Below are positions 45,808 to 56,000 of a stretch of 64,000 nucleotides of DNA, piece by piece. The notes under the pieces are model-generated. The model did no database searches, was not told the DNA's origin, and saw only the letters and a program-made list of their open reading frames with translations. The position numbers were made by a program, and so were the translations under genes. Source of the stretch: CAVOHU01 sp963817885 (GTDB lineage: Bacteria; Acidobacteriota; Vicinamibacteria; Vicinamibacterales; JAKQTR01); NCBI GenBank assembly GCA_963817885.1, contig CAWFQE010000002.1:434001-498000 (forward strand), given 5' to 3'. Every line of letters starts with the position of its first letter. Position 1 is the stretch's first letter.

Positions 45808-47081
45808 ACGTCACAGAGCGCGTCACCACCCAGATGCGGCGCCTTGCGGAGGTCGATCCCGACATCGCCGCCACCATCCAGAAGGAAATCCACCGGCAAG
45901 CCGAAGGGCTCGAGCTCATCGCGTCGGAGAACTTCGTGAGCAACGCGGTGCTCGAAGCCATGGGATCGGTGCTGACCAACAAGTACGCCGAGGGCTATCC
46001 CGGCCGCCGCTACTACGGCGGCTGCGAGTTCGTGGATGTCGCCGAGCGCCTCGCCATCGACCGGGCCAAGGCGCTGTTCGGGGCCGAGCACGCCAACGTG
46101 CAGCCGCATTCGGGCGCCCAGGCCAACATGGCCGTGTACTTCACGCTCGTCAAGCCGGGCGACACGGTGCTCGGCATGAACCTGTCCCATGGCGGCCACC
46201 TGACGCACGGCCACCCGCTCAACTTCTCCGGCAAGCTCTACACCATCGTGCCCTACGGCGTGCGGCGGGACGACGAGCGGATCGACTACGACGAGATGGA
46301 GCGGCTCACCGTCGAGCACAAGCCGAAGATGATCATGGTCGGCGCCAGCGCCTATCCGCGCGTGATCGACTTCCCGCGCATCCGGGCCATCGCCAACCAG
46401 GTCGGCGCCGCCGTCGTCACCGACATGGCGCACATCGCGGGGCTGGTCGCGGCCGGGGTGCATCCCAGCCCGGTGCCCGACTCGGACTTCGTCACGACGA
46501 CCACGCACAAGACCCTCCGCGGCCCGCGCGCGGGCCTGGTGCTCTGCAAGGAGAAGTTCGCGAAGGACCTCGACCGCAGCGTGTTCCCCGGCGTGCAGGG
46601 CGGGCCGCTGATGCACATCATCGCGGCCAAGGCCGTGTGCCTCAAGGAAGCCGGCGAACCGGCGTTCGCCGCCTACCAGCGGCAGATCGTCGCCAATGCG
46701 GCCAGGCTCGCCGCCGGCATCGCGTCCCACGGCTTCCGGCTCGTCAGCGGAGGCACCGACAACCACCTGATGCTGGTGGATGTGTTCTCGAAGGGCCTGA
46801 CCGGCAAGGTGGCGACCGCCGCCCTCGGCAAGGCCGGCATCACGGTCAACCAGAACACGATTCCCTTCGACCAGAACCCGCCGCTCGTGGCGAGCGGCAT
46901 CCGGGTCGGCACGCCGGCGGTGACCACGCGCGGCATGGCCGAGCCCGAAATGGATCTCATCGCAGACCTCATCGCCCGCGTGCTCGCCTCACCGGAGGAC
47001 GACCGCGTGAGTGGCGCCGTGAAGGCGGAAGTCGAAACGCTGTGCCGGAAGTTCCCCCTGTACCCGGACAAGCTGGCCTGA
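45804..47081 (+). CDS. glyA: Serine hydroxymethyltransferase
   Basis: A 425-residue PLP enzyme making glycine and methylene-THF from serine. Motifs: LIASENFVSNAVLEAMGSVL, YAEGYPGRRYYGGCEFVD, SGAQANMAVYFTL, VTDMAHIAGLVAAGVHPSP and TTTTHKTLRGPR with the PLP lysine. The sequence is complete. Coupled to rpiB by a four-base overlap. Confidence 0.97.
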   Translation: MNVTERVTTQMRRLAEVDPDIAATIQKEIHRQAEGLELIASENFVSNAVLEAMGSVLTNKYAEGYPGRRYYGGCEFVDVAERLAIDRAKALFGAEHANVQPHSGAQANMAVYFTLVKPGDTVLGMNLSHGGHLTHGHPLNFSGKLYTIVPYGVRRDDERIDYDEMERLTVEHKPKMIMVGASAYPRVIDFPRIRAIANQVGAAVVTDMAHIAGLVAAGVHPSPVPDSDFVTTTTHKTLRGPRAGLVLCKEKFAKDLDRSVFPGVQGGPLMHIIAAKAVCLKEAGEPAFAAYQRQIVANAARLAAGIASHGFRLVSGGTDNHLMLVDVFSKGLTGKVATAALGKAGITVNQNTIPFDQNPPLVASGIRVGTPAVTTRGMAEPEMDLIADLIARVLASPEDDRVSGAVKAEVETLCRKFPLYPDKLA

Positions 47082-49030
47082 GCGACCAGGTCCTCCGGGT
47101 CTTCGCAGACGATGGTCCGCTGGCGAGGGCCGTGCCGGAGTTCGAGCCGCGGCCCGGCCAGCGGGACATGGCCGAAGGCGTCGCCCGCGTCTTCGAGCAG
47201 GGCGGCGTGCTGCTGGTCGAAGCCGGGACCGGGACCGGCAAAACGCTGGCCTACCTGGTCCCCGCCGTCCTCAGCCGCCAGCGCGTGGTCGTGTCGACCG
47301 GCACCAAGAACCTCCAGGAACAGATCTTCTTCAAGGACCTGCCGGTCCTGCGCGACGCGCTCGAGGTTCCCTTCACCGCGACCTACATGAAGGGCCGCGG
47401 CAACTACCTGTGCCTGCACCGTCTCTCGGCGATGCGCGAGGAAGGCGCCGGTTCGCCGGCCGACCGCGTCTACCTCGAAATGGTCGACCAGTGGTCGAAA
47501 TCGACCGGGACCGGCGACCGCGCCGAGCTCGAGGACCTGCCGGAGGACGTCCCTTTCTGGAACGAGATCTCGGCGACCTCGGAACACTGCCTCGGCACCG
47601 CGTGCCCGCGCTACCAGGACTGCTTCGTCACGCGAATGCGCCAGCGCGCGACCGAATCGGACATCGTCATCGTCAACCACCACCTGTTGTGCGCGGACGC
47701 CGCCGTGCGAAACAACGCCTACGGCGAGGTGATCCCGCCCTCGGCGTTCCTGATCGTGGACGAGGCCCATCAGCTCGAGGACGTGGCCACGCAGTACTTC
47801 GGGTTCTCGGTCAGCAACTACCGGCTCGATGAGCTGGTGCACGACGGGGAACGCATGCTGGCCGGCCCCGGCATTCAGGATGCCGGCGGCAGCCTCGTCC
47901 GCGCCATCGCCGAGGTCAAGCACCGCGCGAAGATGTTCTTCGCGACCATCGTGTTCACGCGCCAGGAGCAGCCGCCGCCGCAGTCGGGATCGCCGGGCGG
48001 ATCCGACGATCGGACCAGGATTCGGCCGGGCATGCTCGATGCAGCGGTCGAGCCGGGCCGTCACCTGATGGAGTCGCTCGGCGAGCTCGAGGGCGCGGCA
48101 GCCGGGTACAGGGAGGCGCCCGAGGATCTGCTCGCGATCTGCCGGCGCGCCGGCGAGATCCGGGACGAGCTTCGCTTCCTGCTCGACGCGGGTGATGCCG
48201 ACTACGTGTTCTACCTCGAGTGCCGCGGCCGCGGCGTCTTTCTCCGCGCGTCGCCGATCGATGTGTCGGCCTACGTCCGCGAGCTGGTCATCGGCCGGAC
48301 GCAGGCGACCGTGCTGACCTCGGCGACCATGGCCGTGGCAGGGGACTTCTCGTACATCCGTAGCCGGCTCGGCGTCGCGAGAGCCAGAGAGCTGCAGCTG
48401 GAGTCCGAGTTCGACTACCGCAGGCAAGCCATCCTCTACTTGCCGCTGCGCATGCCATCGCCCAAGCACCCGGGCTTCGGGGAAGCGGCCGCCCGGGAGA
48501 TCGTGGAAATCCTGCGGAGAACGCGCGGCCGCGCGTTCGTGCTCTTCACGAGCTACGCCGTGCTGCGCGCGGTCGAGGACACGGTCGAGTCCTCCCTCGA
48601 GTATCCCGTCCTGGTGCAGGGGTCCGCTCCGCGATCGACCTTGCTGAAAGAGTTCCGTGCGACGCCCAACGCGGTCCTGCTGGCGACCTCGAGCTTCTGG
48701 CAGGGCGTGGACGTGGTTGGCGAGGCGTTGAGCTGCGTGATCATCGACCGGCTGCCGTTCGCCTCGCCCGGCGATCCGCTGGTGGCGGCGCGCATCGAAG
48801 CGGTCACCTCGCGGGGCGGCGACGGCTTCCACGACTTCCAGCTGCCGCTGGCGATCCTGACGCTTCAGCAGGGGCTGGGGCGGCTCATCCGGCATCGCAA
48901 CGATCGAGGCGTGCTGGCGATTCTCGATCCGCGCCTCCGGACGATGGGTTACGGTCAGCGTTTCCTGAGCTCGTTGCCGCCCGCCCCGATCACGTCCCGC
49001 CTGGACGACATCGTCGATTTCCTGGAATGA
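47042..49030 (+). CDS. dinG: DinG/XPD-type ATP-dependent helicase
   Basis: A superfamily 2 helicase of about 640-660 residues. Motifs: GPLARAVPEFEPRPGQRDMA, VEAGTGTGKTLAYLVPA (Walker A), DEAH (FLIVDEAHQLEDVA), VLTSATMAV, SFWQGVDVVG and QGLGRLIRHRNDRG. Four cysteines (YLCLHR, EHCLGTACPRYQDC) suggest an Fe-S cluster as in XPD, DinG and YoaA. The start is unclear: the domain begins right after the glyA stop, where the only in-phase codons are CTG (47077), GTG inside glyA (47042) and GTG 47132 within the domain. 47042 is used here. Confidence 0.88.
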   Translation: MPEVPPVPGQAGLSDQVLRVFADDGPLARAVPEFEPRPGQRDMAEGVARVFEQGGVLLVEAGTGTGKTLAYLVPAVLSRQRVVVSTGTKNLQEQIFFKDLPVLRDALEVPFTATYMKGRGNYLCLHRLSAMREEGAGSPADRVYLEMVDQWSKSTGTGDRAELEDLPEDVPFWNEISATSEHCLGTACPRYQDCFVTRMRQRATESDIVIVNHHLLCADAAVRNNAYGEVIPPSAFLIVDEAHQLEDVATQYFGFSVSNYRLDELVHDGERMLAGPGIQDAGGSLVRAIAEVKHRAKMFFATIVFTRQEQPPPQSGSPGGSDDRTRIRPGMLDAAVEPGRHLMESLGELEGAAAGYREAPEDLLAICRRAGEIRDELRFLLDAGDADYVFYLECRGRGVFLRASPIDVSAYVRELVIGRTQATVLTSATMAVAGDFSYIRSRLGVARARELQLESEFDYRRQAILYLPLRMPSPKHPGFGEAAAREIVEILRRTRGRAFVLFTSYAVLRAVEDTVESSLEYPVLVQGSAPRSTLLKEFRATPNAVLLATSSFWQGVDVVGEALSCVIIDRLPFASPGDPLVAARIEAVTSRGGDGFHDFQLPLAILTLQQGLGRLIRHRNDRGVLAILDPRLRTMGYGQRFLSSLPPAPITSRLDDIVDFLE

Positions 49031-49072
49031 TGGTCGGCGATCGCCGCCCCGTCGGCGGCGCCGGCGAGGTGC

Positions 49073-49103
49073 TTGACCGCAACCGGGTTCGACGCTGTAG
49101 ACT
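49073..49103 (+). promoter_or_regulatory. Possible promoter before the SGNH lipoprotein
   Basis: TTGACC at 49073-49078 with TAGACT at 49098-49103 (19-base spacer) or TGTAGA at 49096-49101 (17). It lies about 50 bases before the ATG at 49153. Confidence 0.4.
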
Positions 49104-49152
49104 ATGCGGCTACCGTATCGCTGTGCGTTGTCGCGACGTGAGTGCCAGCAGG

Positions 49153-50148
49153 ATGATTGACTACCGTGTCTCGGTCGGCGTGGCGCGCGGTCTGGTAATC
49201 GGGAGTTGCCTGTTTCTGAGCACATGCACGAGCCCGACGACCCCGACGCCTCCGCCCCCTCCGCCGCCCCCGCCGCCAGCCTTCACCGTCGCGTGCCCGG
49301 CCAATCAGTCGGCCGTCTCGCACCTGAACCAGCCGATCGCCGTCACCTGGCCGAATCCGACCTCGGAAGGCGCTGTTGACGGGGTCTCGTACTCCTGCTC
49401 ACCCGCATCCGGAACGGCATTCGCGCCGGGCGCGTTCTCGGTCACCTGCTCCGCGACGGACGGGCTCAGCCGCACGGCCAGTTGCGGGTTCCAGGTCACC
49501 GTCACGCGTCCGCCGCAGATGACGGTCACGCACTTCGTGGCGTTTGGCGACAGCCTGACCGAGGGGAAGCTGGCCTCGCAGGCCAACCCGATGATCCTCC
49601 TCGACAATCCGGGAGTCTCGTACCCGGACAAGTTACGGCCTCTGTTGATACTGCGCTACACCGACCAGACCTTCTACGTGGTCAACGAGGGTCTCGGCGG
49701 TGAGACGACCGAGCTGGGCGTGGAGCGGCTTCCAGGCGTGCTCCAGAGCGACAATCCGGAGGTGCTGCTCCTCCAGGAGGGCGCCAACGATCTGAACGCG
49801 GGCCAGGGCTCCGCCGCCATCCCGGGCATTGTCGCCTCGCTCGATACGATGATCCGGATGTGCCAGGCGCGGCGTGTCCAGGTCATTCTGGCCAATCAGC
49901 CGCCCCAGATCCCGGGACTTCCGCGGGCCGGAGGAGCGGCCCTGGTTGGGCCGCTCAACCAGGAGCTGGCCAGACTTGCGTTGCGCGACAATGTGCCGCT
50001 GGTGGACATCTTCACCGCGCTGAATGCCTCCGTGTCGGCGAATGTCGGGCCTGATGGCCTCCACCTCACGCCGCAGGGGTACCAGGTGATGGCCCAGGCC
50101 TTCTTCGACACGATTCGGAACGCATTCGAACCTCGCACGTTCCGGTGA
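49153..50148 (+). CDS. SGNH/GDSL hydrolase lipoprotein with an HYR domain
   Basis: A 331-residue protein. The signal (GLVIGSCLFLSTC) gives a possible lipidated Cys25. A run of about ten prolines leads to an HYR domain (FTVACPANQSAVSHLNQPIA, SYSCSPASGTAFAPGAFSVT). The SGNH esterase domain follows with FGDSLTEG (Ser), EGLGGETT (Gly), LQEGANDL (Asn) and DGLHLTPQGY (Asp, His). It probably cleaves esters on polysaccharide or lipid outside the cell. ATG 49153 is chosen; earlier sequence to 49027 is poor in protein character. Confidence 0.85.
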   Translation: MIDYRVSVGVARGLVIGSCLFLSTCTSPTTPTPPPPPPPPPPAFTVACPANQSAVSHLNQPIAVTWPNPTSEGAVDGVSYSCSPASGTAFAPGAFSVTCSATDGLSRTASCGFQVTVTRPPQMTVTHFVAFGDSLTEGKLASQANPMILLDNPGVSYPDKLRPLLILRYTDQTFYVVNEGLGGETTELGVERLPGVLQSDNPEVLLLQEGANDLNAGQGSAAIPGIVASLDTMIRMCQARRVQVILANQPPQIPGLPRAGGAALVGPLNQELARLALRDNVPLVDIFTALNASVSANVGPDGLHLTPQGYQVMAQAFFDTIRNAFEPRTFR

Positions 50149-50288
50149 AGATCGGGCAGGCGCGGCGCCGCGGTTTGTCGTCGCCGGACAGCGGGCGCCG
50201 GACTCGTCGCCTCCCGTTGTTTCGGTGTAAACTGGGCCTGGACGGCCCCCGCCGGCCTTATTGTTCCCTGTTACCTGGAGGAGTTCCA

Positions 50289-51260
50289 ATGCCTCGCCGT
50301 TTCTCGTGCCGCCAGCCTCTGGTGCTCGCGGCTGTCGTCTGCATGAGTGTTCTCTTCGCCTCACCCGGCTTCGCCCAGATGACCTTGATCAAGGGCAAAG
50401 TGGTTGACGCCGCAGGCAAGCCTCTCGAAAAGGCCAAAGTGCTCATCGAGAACAAAGAGAGCTCTGCCCGCAAATACGAGGTCACGACCAACAAGAAGGG
50501 TGAGTTCATCCAGATTGGCCTGCCCTCGGGAACCTACAAAGTCACCGCGGATTTCAAGGATCTCGGCTCGCAGACCTTCGACGTCCCGATCACGCTGAGC
50601 AGGCCCGGTGAAGTGAACTTCATCCTGGGCGCTCCGGGCGGCGAACTGAGCAAGGAAGCGGCGGCCAAGAACGCCGCCATCAAGAAGACCTTCGACGATG
50701 GGGTGTTGCTCAGCAAGGACGGCAAGTACGACGAGGCCATCGCCAAGTTCAACGAGGCCGCGACGCTGGTGCCGTCCTGTGCCGACTGCTTCTACAACGT
50801 CGGCTACGCCTACTCGCAGAAGAAGGAATGGGACGCCGCCGAGACAGCGTTCAACAAGGCCATCGAGCTGAAAGCGGGCTACATCGACGCGTACAACGGC
50901 CTGGCCACGGTGTACAACGCGCAGAAGAAGTTCGACAAGGCGACCGAGGCCAGCAAGAAGGCCAGCGAGCTCGCTTCGGCTGGCGGCGCCCCGGGCGGCA
51001 CCGCCGGTGTGGACGCGCAGTACAACCAGGGCGTTATCCTGTGGAACGCCGGCAAGATCGACGAGGCCCGGGCCGCCTTCGAAGAGGTGGTCAAGATGAA
51101 GCCCGACCATGCCGACGCACACTATCAGCTGGGCATGGCCAATCTGAACCAGGGCAAGCTGCCTGAAGCCGTGGCGATGTTCGAGAAGTACCTCGAACTG
51201 GCGCCGACGGGACAGTACGCCGTGCAGGCCAAGGGCATCCTGTCGCAGATCAAGAAATAG
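50289..51260 (+). CDS. Exported TPR protein with an N-terminal carboxypeptidase-regulatory-like domain
   Basis: A 323-residue protein. ATG 50289 follows GGAGGAG by a good distance and starts a signal peptide ending in PGFAQ (about residue 29). Residues 32-110 are a beta-sandwich CarboxypepD_reg-like domain (IKGKVVDAAGKPLEKAKVLI, GEFIQIGLPSGTYKVTADF). Residues 130-320 are TPRs (AIAKFNEAATLVPSCADCFY, WDAAETAFNKAIELKAGYID, EARAAFEEVVKMKPDHADAH). Such proteins are common in acidobacterial genomes. Function is unknown; it may organise surface complexes. Confidence 0.88.
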   Translation: MPRRFSCRQPLVLAAVVCMSVLFASPGFAQMTLIKGKVVDAAGKPLEKAKVLIENKESSARKYEVTTNKKGEFIQIGLPSGTYKVTADFKDLGSQTFDVPITLSRPGEVNFILGAPGGELSKEAAAKNAAIKKTFDDGVLLSKDGKYDEAIAKFNEAATLVPSCADCFYNVGYAYSQKKEWDAAETAFNKAIELKAGYIDAYNGLATVYNAQKKFDKATEASKKASELASAGGAPGGTAGVDAQYNQGVILWNAGKIDEARAAFEEVVKMKPDHADAHYQLGMANLNQGKLPEAVAMFEKYLELAPTGQYAVQAKGILSQIKK

Positions 51261-51343
51261 ACGGGACTCTTCCAGGTCGACGGCTTCGCGCGTGGCAGCT
51301 GCGCGTCGAAGCCGCCGACTTCGGCTCGAGGCCCCGCGCGAAC

Positions 51344-52045
51344 GTGACCATCCAGGACATCATTTCGGCCAACCTCGCAGAGGTGCGAGATCGCATCGGC
51401 CGCGCCGCCGCGCGGGCCGGCCGGCCCCTCTCCGCGATTCGCCTGATCGCCGTCTCCAAGACCCACCCGGTCGAGGCCGTGCTCTGCGCCGTTCGCGCCG
51501 GCCAGACCGAGTTCGGCGAGAACCGGGTCCAGGACGCTCTGGAGAAAATCGCTCAGTCGGCCGATAAGGCGATCAACTGGCATCTGGTCGGCCACCTGCA
51601 ATCGAACAAGGCCCGCAAGGCCGCGGAAGCGTTCGCCTGCATCCACTCGATCGACAGCCCCGAGCTGCTCCAACGGGTGGACGAGGCGGCGGGCATGGTG
51701 AACCGGCGGCCGGACCTCCTGATCCAGGTGGATCTGGCGGGCGAGCCGACCAAGCACGGCGCCCAGGTCGACCAGTTGAGGAAGCTCATCGACCTCGGGA
51801 GCGCATGCCGGGCGGCGCGGGTTGTCGGGCTGATGGTGCTGCCGCCGCTGACTCCGGATCCCGAGGCCACGCGCCCCTACTTCAGGCGCCTGCGCGAGAT
51901 GCGGGACGAGCTGGGCCGGGACGGCGTGGACCCGTCGATGCTCCGGGAGCTGTCGATGGGCATGAGCCACGATTTCGAGGTGGCCATCGAGGAAGGCGCG
52001 ACGCTCATCCGGGTCGGCACCGCGATCTTCGGATCCCGCGCCTGA
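51344..52045 (+). CDS. yggS: YggS/PROSC family PLP homeostasis protein
   Basis: A 233-residue PLP-binding protein. The start is GTG 51344. LIAVSKTHPVEAV carries the PLP lysine; FGENRVQDALEKI, WHLVGHLQSNKARKA, HSIDSPELLQRV and LSMGMSHDFEVAIEEGATLI are family motifs. It buffers pyridoxal phosphate and affects amino-acid pools. In many bacteria it precedes division genes, as with divIVA here. Confidence 0.95.
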   Translation: MTIQDIISANLAEVRDRIGRAAARAGRPLSAIRLIAVSKTHPVEAVLCAVRAGQTEFGENRVQDALEKIAQSADKAINWHLVGHLQSNKARKAAEAFACIHSIDSPELLQRVDEAAGMVNRRPDLLIQVDLAGEPTKHGAQVDQLRKLIDLGSACRAARVVGLMVLPPLTPDPEATRPYFRRLREMRDELGRDGVDPSMLRELSMGMSHDFEVAIEEGATLIRVGTAIFGSRA

Positions 52046-52108
52046 CCCCGTCACCAGGCTGAGTTGGAGCGGACGGCGGTTCCGCACCTCCCAGGAAGAG
52101 GATCATCC

Positions 52109-52678
52109 ATGAACGTCACCCCGGTCGATCTTCGACAACAGCGATTCCGCTCCGTCATCCGCGGCTTCGACCGATCGGAGGTCGTCGCCTTTCTCGCCGA
52201 GGTCGCCGACGACTACGAGGCGGCGCTGCACGAAACCGAACGATTGCGCCAGGAGGTGCTCCGGCTCGAGGGCCTGGTCAACGAGCACCGCGAGCACGAG
52301 CGGAACCTGCGCAACACGCTGCTGACGGCGCAACGGCTCTCGGACGAGATCAAGGAATCCGCCCACAACCAGGCCCGGGGCATCGTGCACGAGGCCGAGA
52401 CGCGCGCCAACCTGGTCCTCGAGAAGACGCAGGCCCGGGTCGAGGACATCCAGCGGGAAATCGACGGGCTGCGCCTGAAGCGGAGAGAAGTCGAGACTTC
52501 GCTCGAGTCCACCATCGCCGCCGTCAGGGGCGCGCTGGAGTTCATCCGGGAGCAGGAAGCGCGCGACCGCGACGACAAGGTGCTCCTGCACAGGCCGCGT
52601 TCGACGGATTCGACGGCCATCGGCCGGGCCACTGCGACCCCTGACGATCTGCCGGCGTCTGCCGATCGCCGGTCCTAG
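52109..52678 (+). CDS. divIVA: DivIVA domain protein
   Basis: A 189-residue coiled-coil protein. ATG 52109 follows GGAAGAGG. The N-terminal membrane-binding part reads VTPVDLRQQRFRSVIRGFDR, then EVVAFLAEVADDYEAAL; the rest to about 165 is one long coiled coil. DivIVA proteins bind curved membrane and recruit division or polar-growth proteins. The yggS-divIVA order is common in Gram-positives and seen in some acidobacteria. Confidence 0.88.
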   Translation: MNVTPVDLRQQRFRSVIRGFDRSEVVAFLAEVADDYEAALHETERLRQEVLRLEGLVNEHREHERNLRNTLLTAQRLSDEIKESAHNQARGIVHEAETRANLVLEKTQARVEDIQREIDGLRLKRREVETSLESTIAAVRGALEFIREQEARDRDDKVLLHRPRSTDSTAIGRATATPDDLPASADRRS

Positions 52679-52770
52679 GCGGCGGATCGCCGCGGGACCG
52701 CTCACGCTCCACGAGTCGCGGCACATTGCTCCGGCGAACCCGCTCGCGCTCGCCGCCCCTCGACCTGGCT

Positions 52771-52842
52771 CGCCCTTCGACTTCGCTCAGGGCGTGGTGA
52801 GCTTGCCGAACCACGGGGCGCCCTGAGCTACGTCGAAGGGCG
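52771..52842. repeat. REP-like palindromic repeat pair
   Basis: CGCCCTTCGACTTCGCTCAG plus GGCG (52771-52794) pairs with a near-exact reverse complement at 52819-52842, two mismatches in 24. A smaller GTGGT/ACCAC hairpin sits in the middle. The core (CTTCGAC...GCTCAGGG and GGTGAGCTTG-CGAACCAC) is a repeat common across many bacterial genomes. An antisense frame over it reads MVRQAHHALSEVEG, a peptide that recurs wherever this repeat is mistaken for a gene. Confidence 0.85.
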
Positions 52843-52927
52843 GCAAGACGCTTCTCCAGGGTGCTGTCGGCGGCAGCGACGGGAAGTCCAACCCATCGCG
52901 GAATTCGGCCCTTTCGAAGCGTCTTGC
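52843..52927. repeat. 12-bp perfect inverted repeat with 61-base spacer
   Basis: GCAAGACGCTTC (52843-52854) and GAAGCGTCTTGC (52916-52927), directly beside the REP-like element. Together the two structures fill most of the 348-base gap between divIVA and the convergent pseudokinase gene, which otherwise holds nothing recognised. Confidence 0.7.
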
Positions 52928-53026
52928 AGACTGCCGCTATCGGCTCGGCTCAAGGGCTCGCCTGCGCAACGTGCCGTGGCTCGCGGATACCCGCCGCCAG
53001 CCTGATGCCTGGTTGTTGCGGGAAAT

Positions 53027-56000
53027 CTACTCGAAGATGACTTTGTTGGGTGACCGGTAGGTGATGGTCATCGTCTGGCGCTGCTCGCCGGCCGACAGGA
53101 GCCGCACCGACACCTCGCGAGTGCCGACCGCCACACTCAGGGGGCCGAGCGGAGCCGTTCCCACCAGCTGACCGTCGATCCGGACTTCCGCGCCGGCGGG
53201 TGCAACGACTTCGAGCGGCGCGGGGGGCAGCTGCATGTTCAGCGCGGCGACCTCGCCCGGCAACACCACCACTTTGCGCGTGGAGCGGAACCCGAGCCTG
53301 TCGCTGACCAGCTCCAGCGAGTGCTCGCCCGGCTGGAGCATGACGTGACCGCCCTCGGTGCTGCCGATCAGGCGCCCGCCTTCGATGATGTTGAGCTCGA
53401 CGGGCGCGAACACGGCGACCCAGCCGGAGTAAATCGGCATGACCAGCTCGGCGGTCTGATCGGCCTGCACCCGGACGCCCTTGGTGACCGACCCGGACTC
53501 GCTGCGAACGACAACCGTGTGAGCGCCAACGGCCAGACTCTCGATCGTCGCCGGCGCCTTCCCTCTGCGCACGCCGTCGATCCAGACCTCCGCGCCGGCC
53601 GGCTGAGACTCGACCCGCAGCGAACCGGTCGGCGCCGCGGTGCCCGTGGATGGACCAAGGGTGGTGGTCGTTCCTGCCTGAACGTCGACCTCGTGCACGC
53701 GGCTGGCTTTCGGCCCGGAGAGTTCGACCCGGTGACGCCCGGCGGAAAGCGAGGTCGAGAGCGGCGTCGTCCCGAAGGCTACGCCGTCGATCCGCACCGA
53801 AAGACCGTGGGGCGCCGAGTCGATCCGGAGGGTGCCGGACTGCGATGCCGCATCGAACCACCGGGACTTGGCCACTTCGATTCCATGCAGCGCAACAGGC
53901 ACCATCAGCACGGCGAAGAAGTACTGCCAGCGGCGCATCATCCGCGGCGCGGGCCGGTCAATCCCGATGTACACGGGGCGCTGATCGGCCGGTGCGCGTT
54001 CGGCGCGACGTGCCGGCCGGACGATTCTCGCCGTCCCGCGCGCCAACCAGACGACTCCATCGAACAGCAGGGCGGATCCGGCGATCGCCCCGCGACCTGT
54101 CGCTCGCAATGCGCGCGTCGCGAGGGTGCCGCCCTGCACGAGCCCGGTCCACCCGGCCTTGCCGAGGACGCGTCCGGCAACCGCGGCGAACCGCGCCAGC
54201 GCGGCCAGCGCCTTCAGCAGCACGACGGCCGCGCTGCGGCCCCCTCGCGCGGCCACGCGCGCGCCGCCCGCGAGCATCACCAGCCCGGCGGCCGTGGCCC
54301 TGGAGACCCCGTGAGCCAGCCCGCGCATCGCGCGCCAGGTGATCGAACCGGCGGCGAGCACGGCGCCGCCAACGGCCCCCGCCAGTCGAGTGGCTCCCGC
54401 GGCCACTCCCCTGACCGTCGCCAGCAGTGCGCGGGCAACACCCCGTCCGACGGCCAGTGTGACGCGAGCGATTCCACCGGCCAGCCCGGTCGCGGTGGAC
54501 ACGAGCAGCCGGCCTGTGCCGCGAACGAGCGATGCCGAGCCGCGTGCCGCTCCACCGACCAGACCCCCGACCGCTGCCAGAATCTCACCGACGAGACGCA
54601 CGATTCCCGACGCCGTGTTGCGGGTGGCCTGGAACGCGGCCTGAGCCACCAGCGTGACCAGTGACGGGCCCTTTTCCACCACCGGAACCGGCGTGCTGCG
54701 CCGGCGCGGAACCTCCGGGTACGCCGCGCTTTCGCGCAGGTCACGATCGCGAGTGCGCGCTTCGGCCGGCACTCCGGCGAATTGGCCGTCGTCGCTCTCC
54801 CGGCGGACCCATCGGTCTTCCTGCTCGACGAACGCTGGTTCCTGAGCACTCAACGACGGTGTTGCCTGCGGCGACGCCGCGCCGATAGCCGCCGGGCGGT
54901 ACAGCCCGAGATCCAATGGCGGTTCGTAGTCCTGGCCGATTGAGATCGCCGATTCGATCCCTGGAATCGGTGCCAGCGTCGGTTCGTCCGATCCGGCGCG
55001 AGGAGTCGACAGGAGGAACGGCCGAAGCGACTCCACGTCGTGTGGCGACTCGAGCTCCGCATGCGCAACAGGCGCCTGAGCCTCGAAGGCCTCAGCGAGC
55101 ACGCTCGACTCAACACGGTTCGGTTCGGCGTCGGGGGAAACAGCCGGCAGCTGCACATCGTCGGCACCCGCCAGGATGCCCGCAAGGATGACGTCATCGC
55201 CCTGCGGTGGCAGCGAGCCTGTCTCGATCGGCACCGCGAGGACGCTCGACTCGGCCGGGCCCGATTCGAGTGCGACGGGCTCGGGCTGCCGCGGCGCGTC
55301 GATGGCGCCTGCGAGGCTGACCGGCGGCGTGGCGACCGTTCCTGCGGGACGTGCCGTGGCGCCGGCATCGGCTGGCGTCGCGGCAACATGCGAATCGGCG
55401 TGAATCGACTCCAGCTCGCTCAACGTGAGCCGGCGCAGCTCGTCATCCGGGTCTGACAGATCGTGGACGCGGGCCGCATCATCACGGTGAAGTGGCGGCG
55501 CTTCGGCGACTGCTGGCGATGCCGCCGTCTGCGATGCCGCCCGAACCGGCTCGGGTTCACTCAGCCTTGGCTTCCGCTTCGATCCGCCAGGGATGGTGAC
55601 CCCAATCTTCACCGGATTGAACGGCGGCACCACGTCGACCGACGGTATGTCGGACATGGAGGCCGGCGCGGACGACGCGTCGCCGAAGTCGAACTCGGTG
55701 GGACTCCACGTGGTGTCGATGATCTCGGCAGGGGTCTGGCCGGAGCCCGCCCACTGTTCTACAAGCTCTTCTTGCGGCACCGGAGCCGGGGCGACCGTCT
55801 CGACTTCGCCAGGCCTGACTTCCGGCGCGAGCGAGATCGCCGGCTCGAGGTTGCCGGCGGCCAGGTCCTGGTCGATGCGTTCGACTACGGGCACGTCGGC
55901 GGGCCCGGGGCCGGCCACCGAAAGGGACGCCCCCGCGTCGATCCGACGGCGAGTGCCCGCGTCGGCCTCGAGGGCCGGCGCAATGAGGACCGGCGGGACT

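Noticed and set aside
52542..52814. Minus-strand frame starting MVRQAHHALSEVEG
   Set aside because: This peptide is a by-product of a widespread REP-like DNA repeat and is not a gene.
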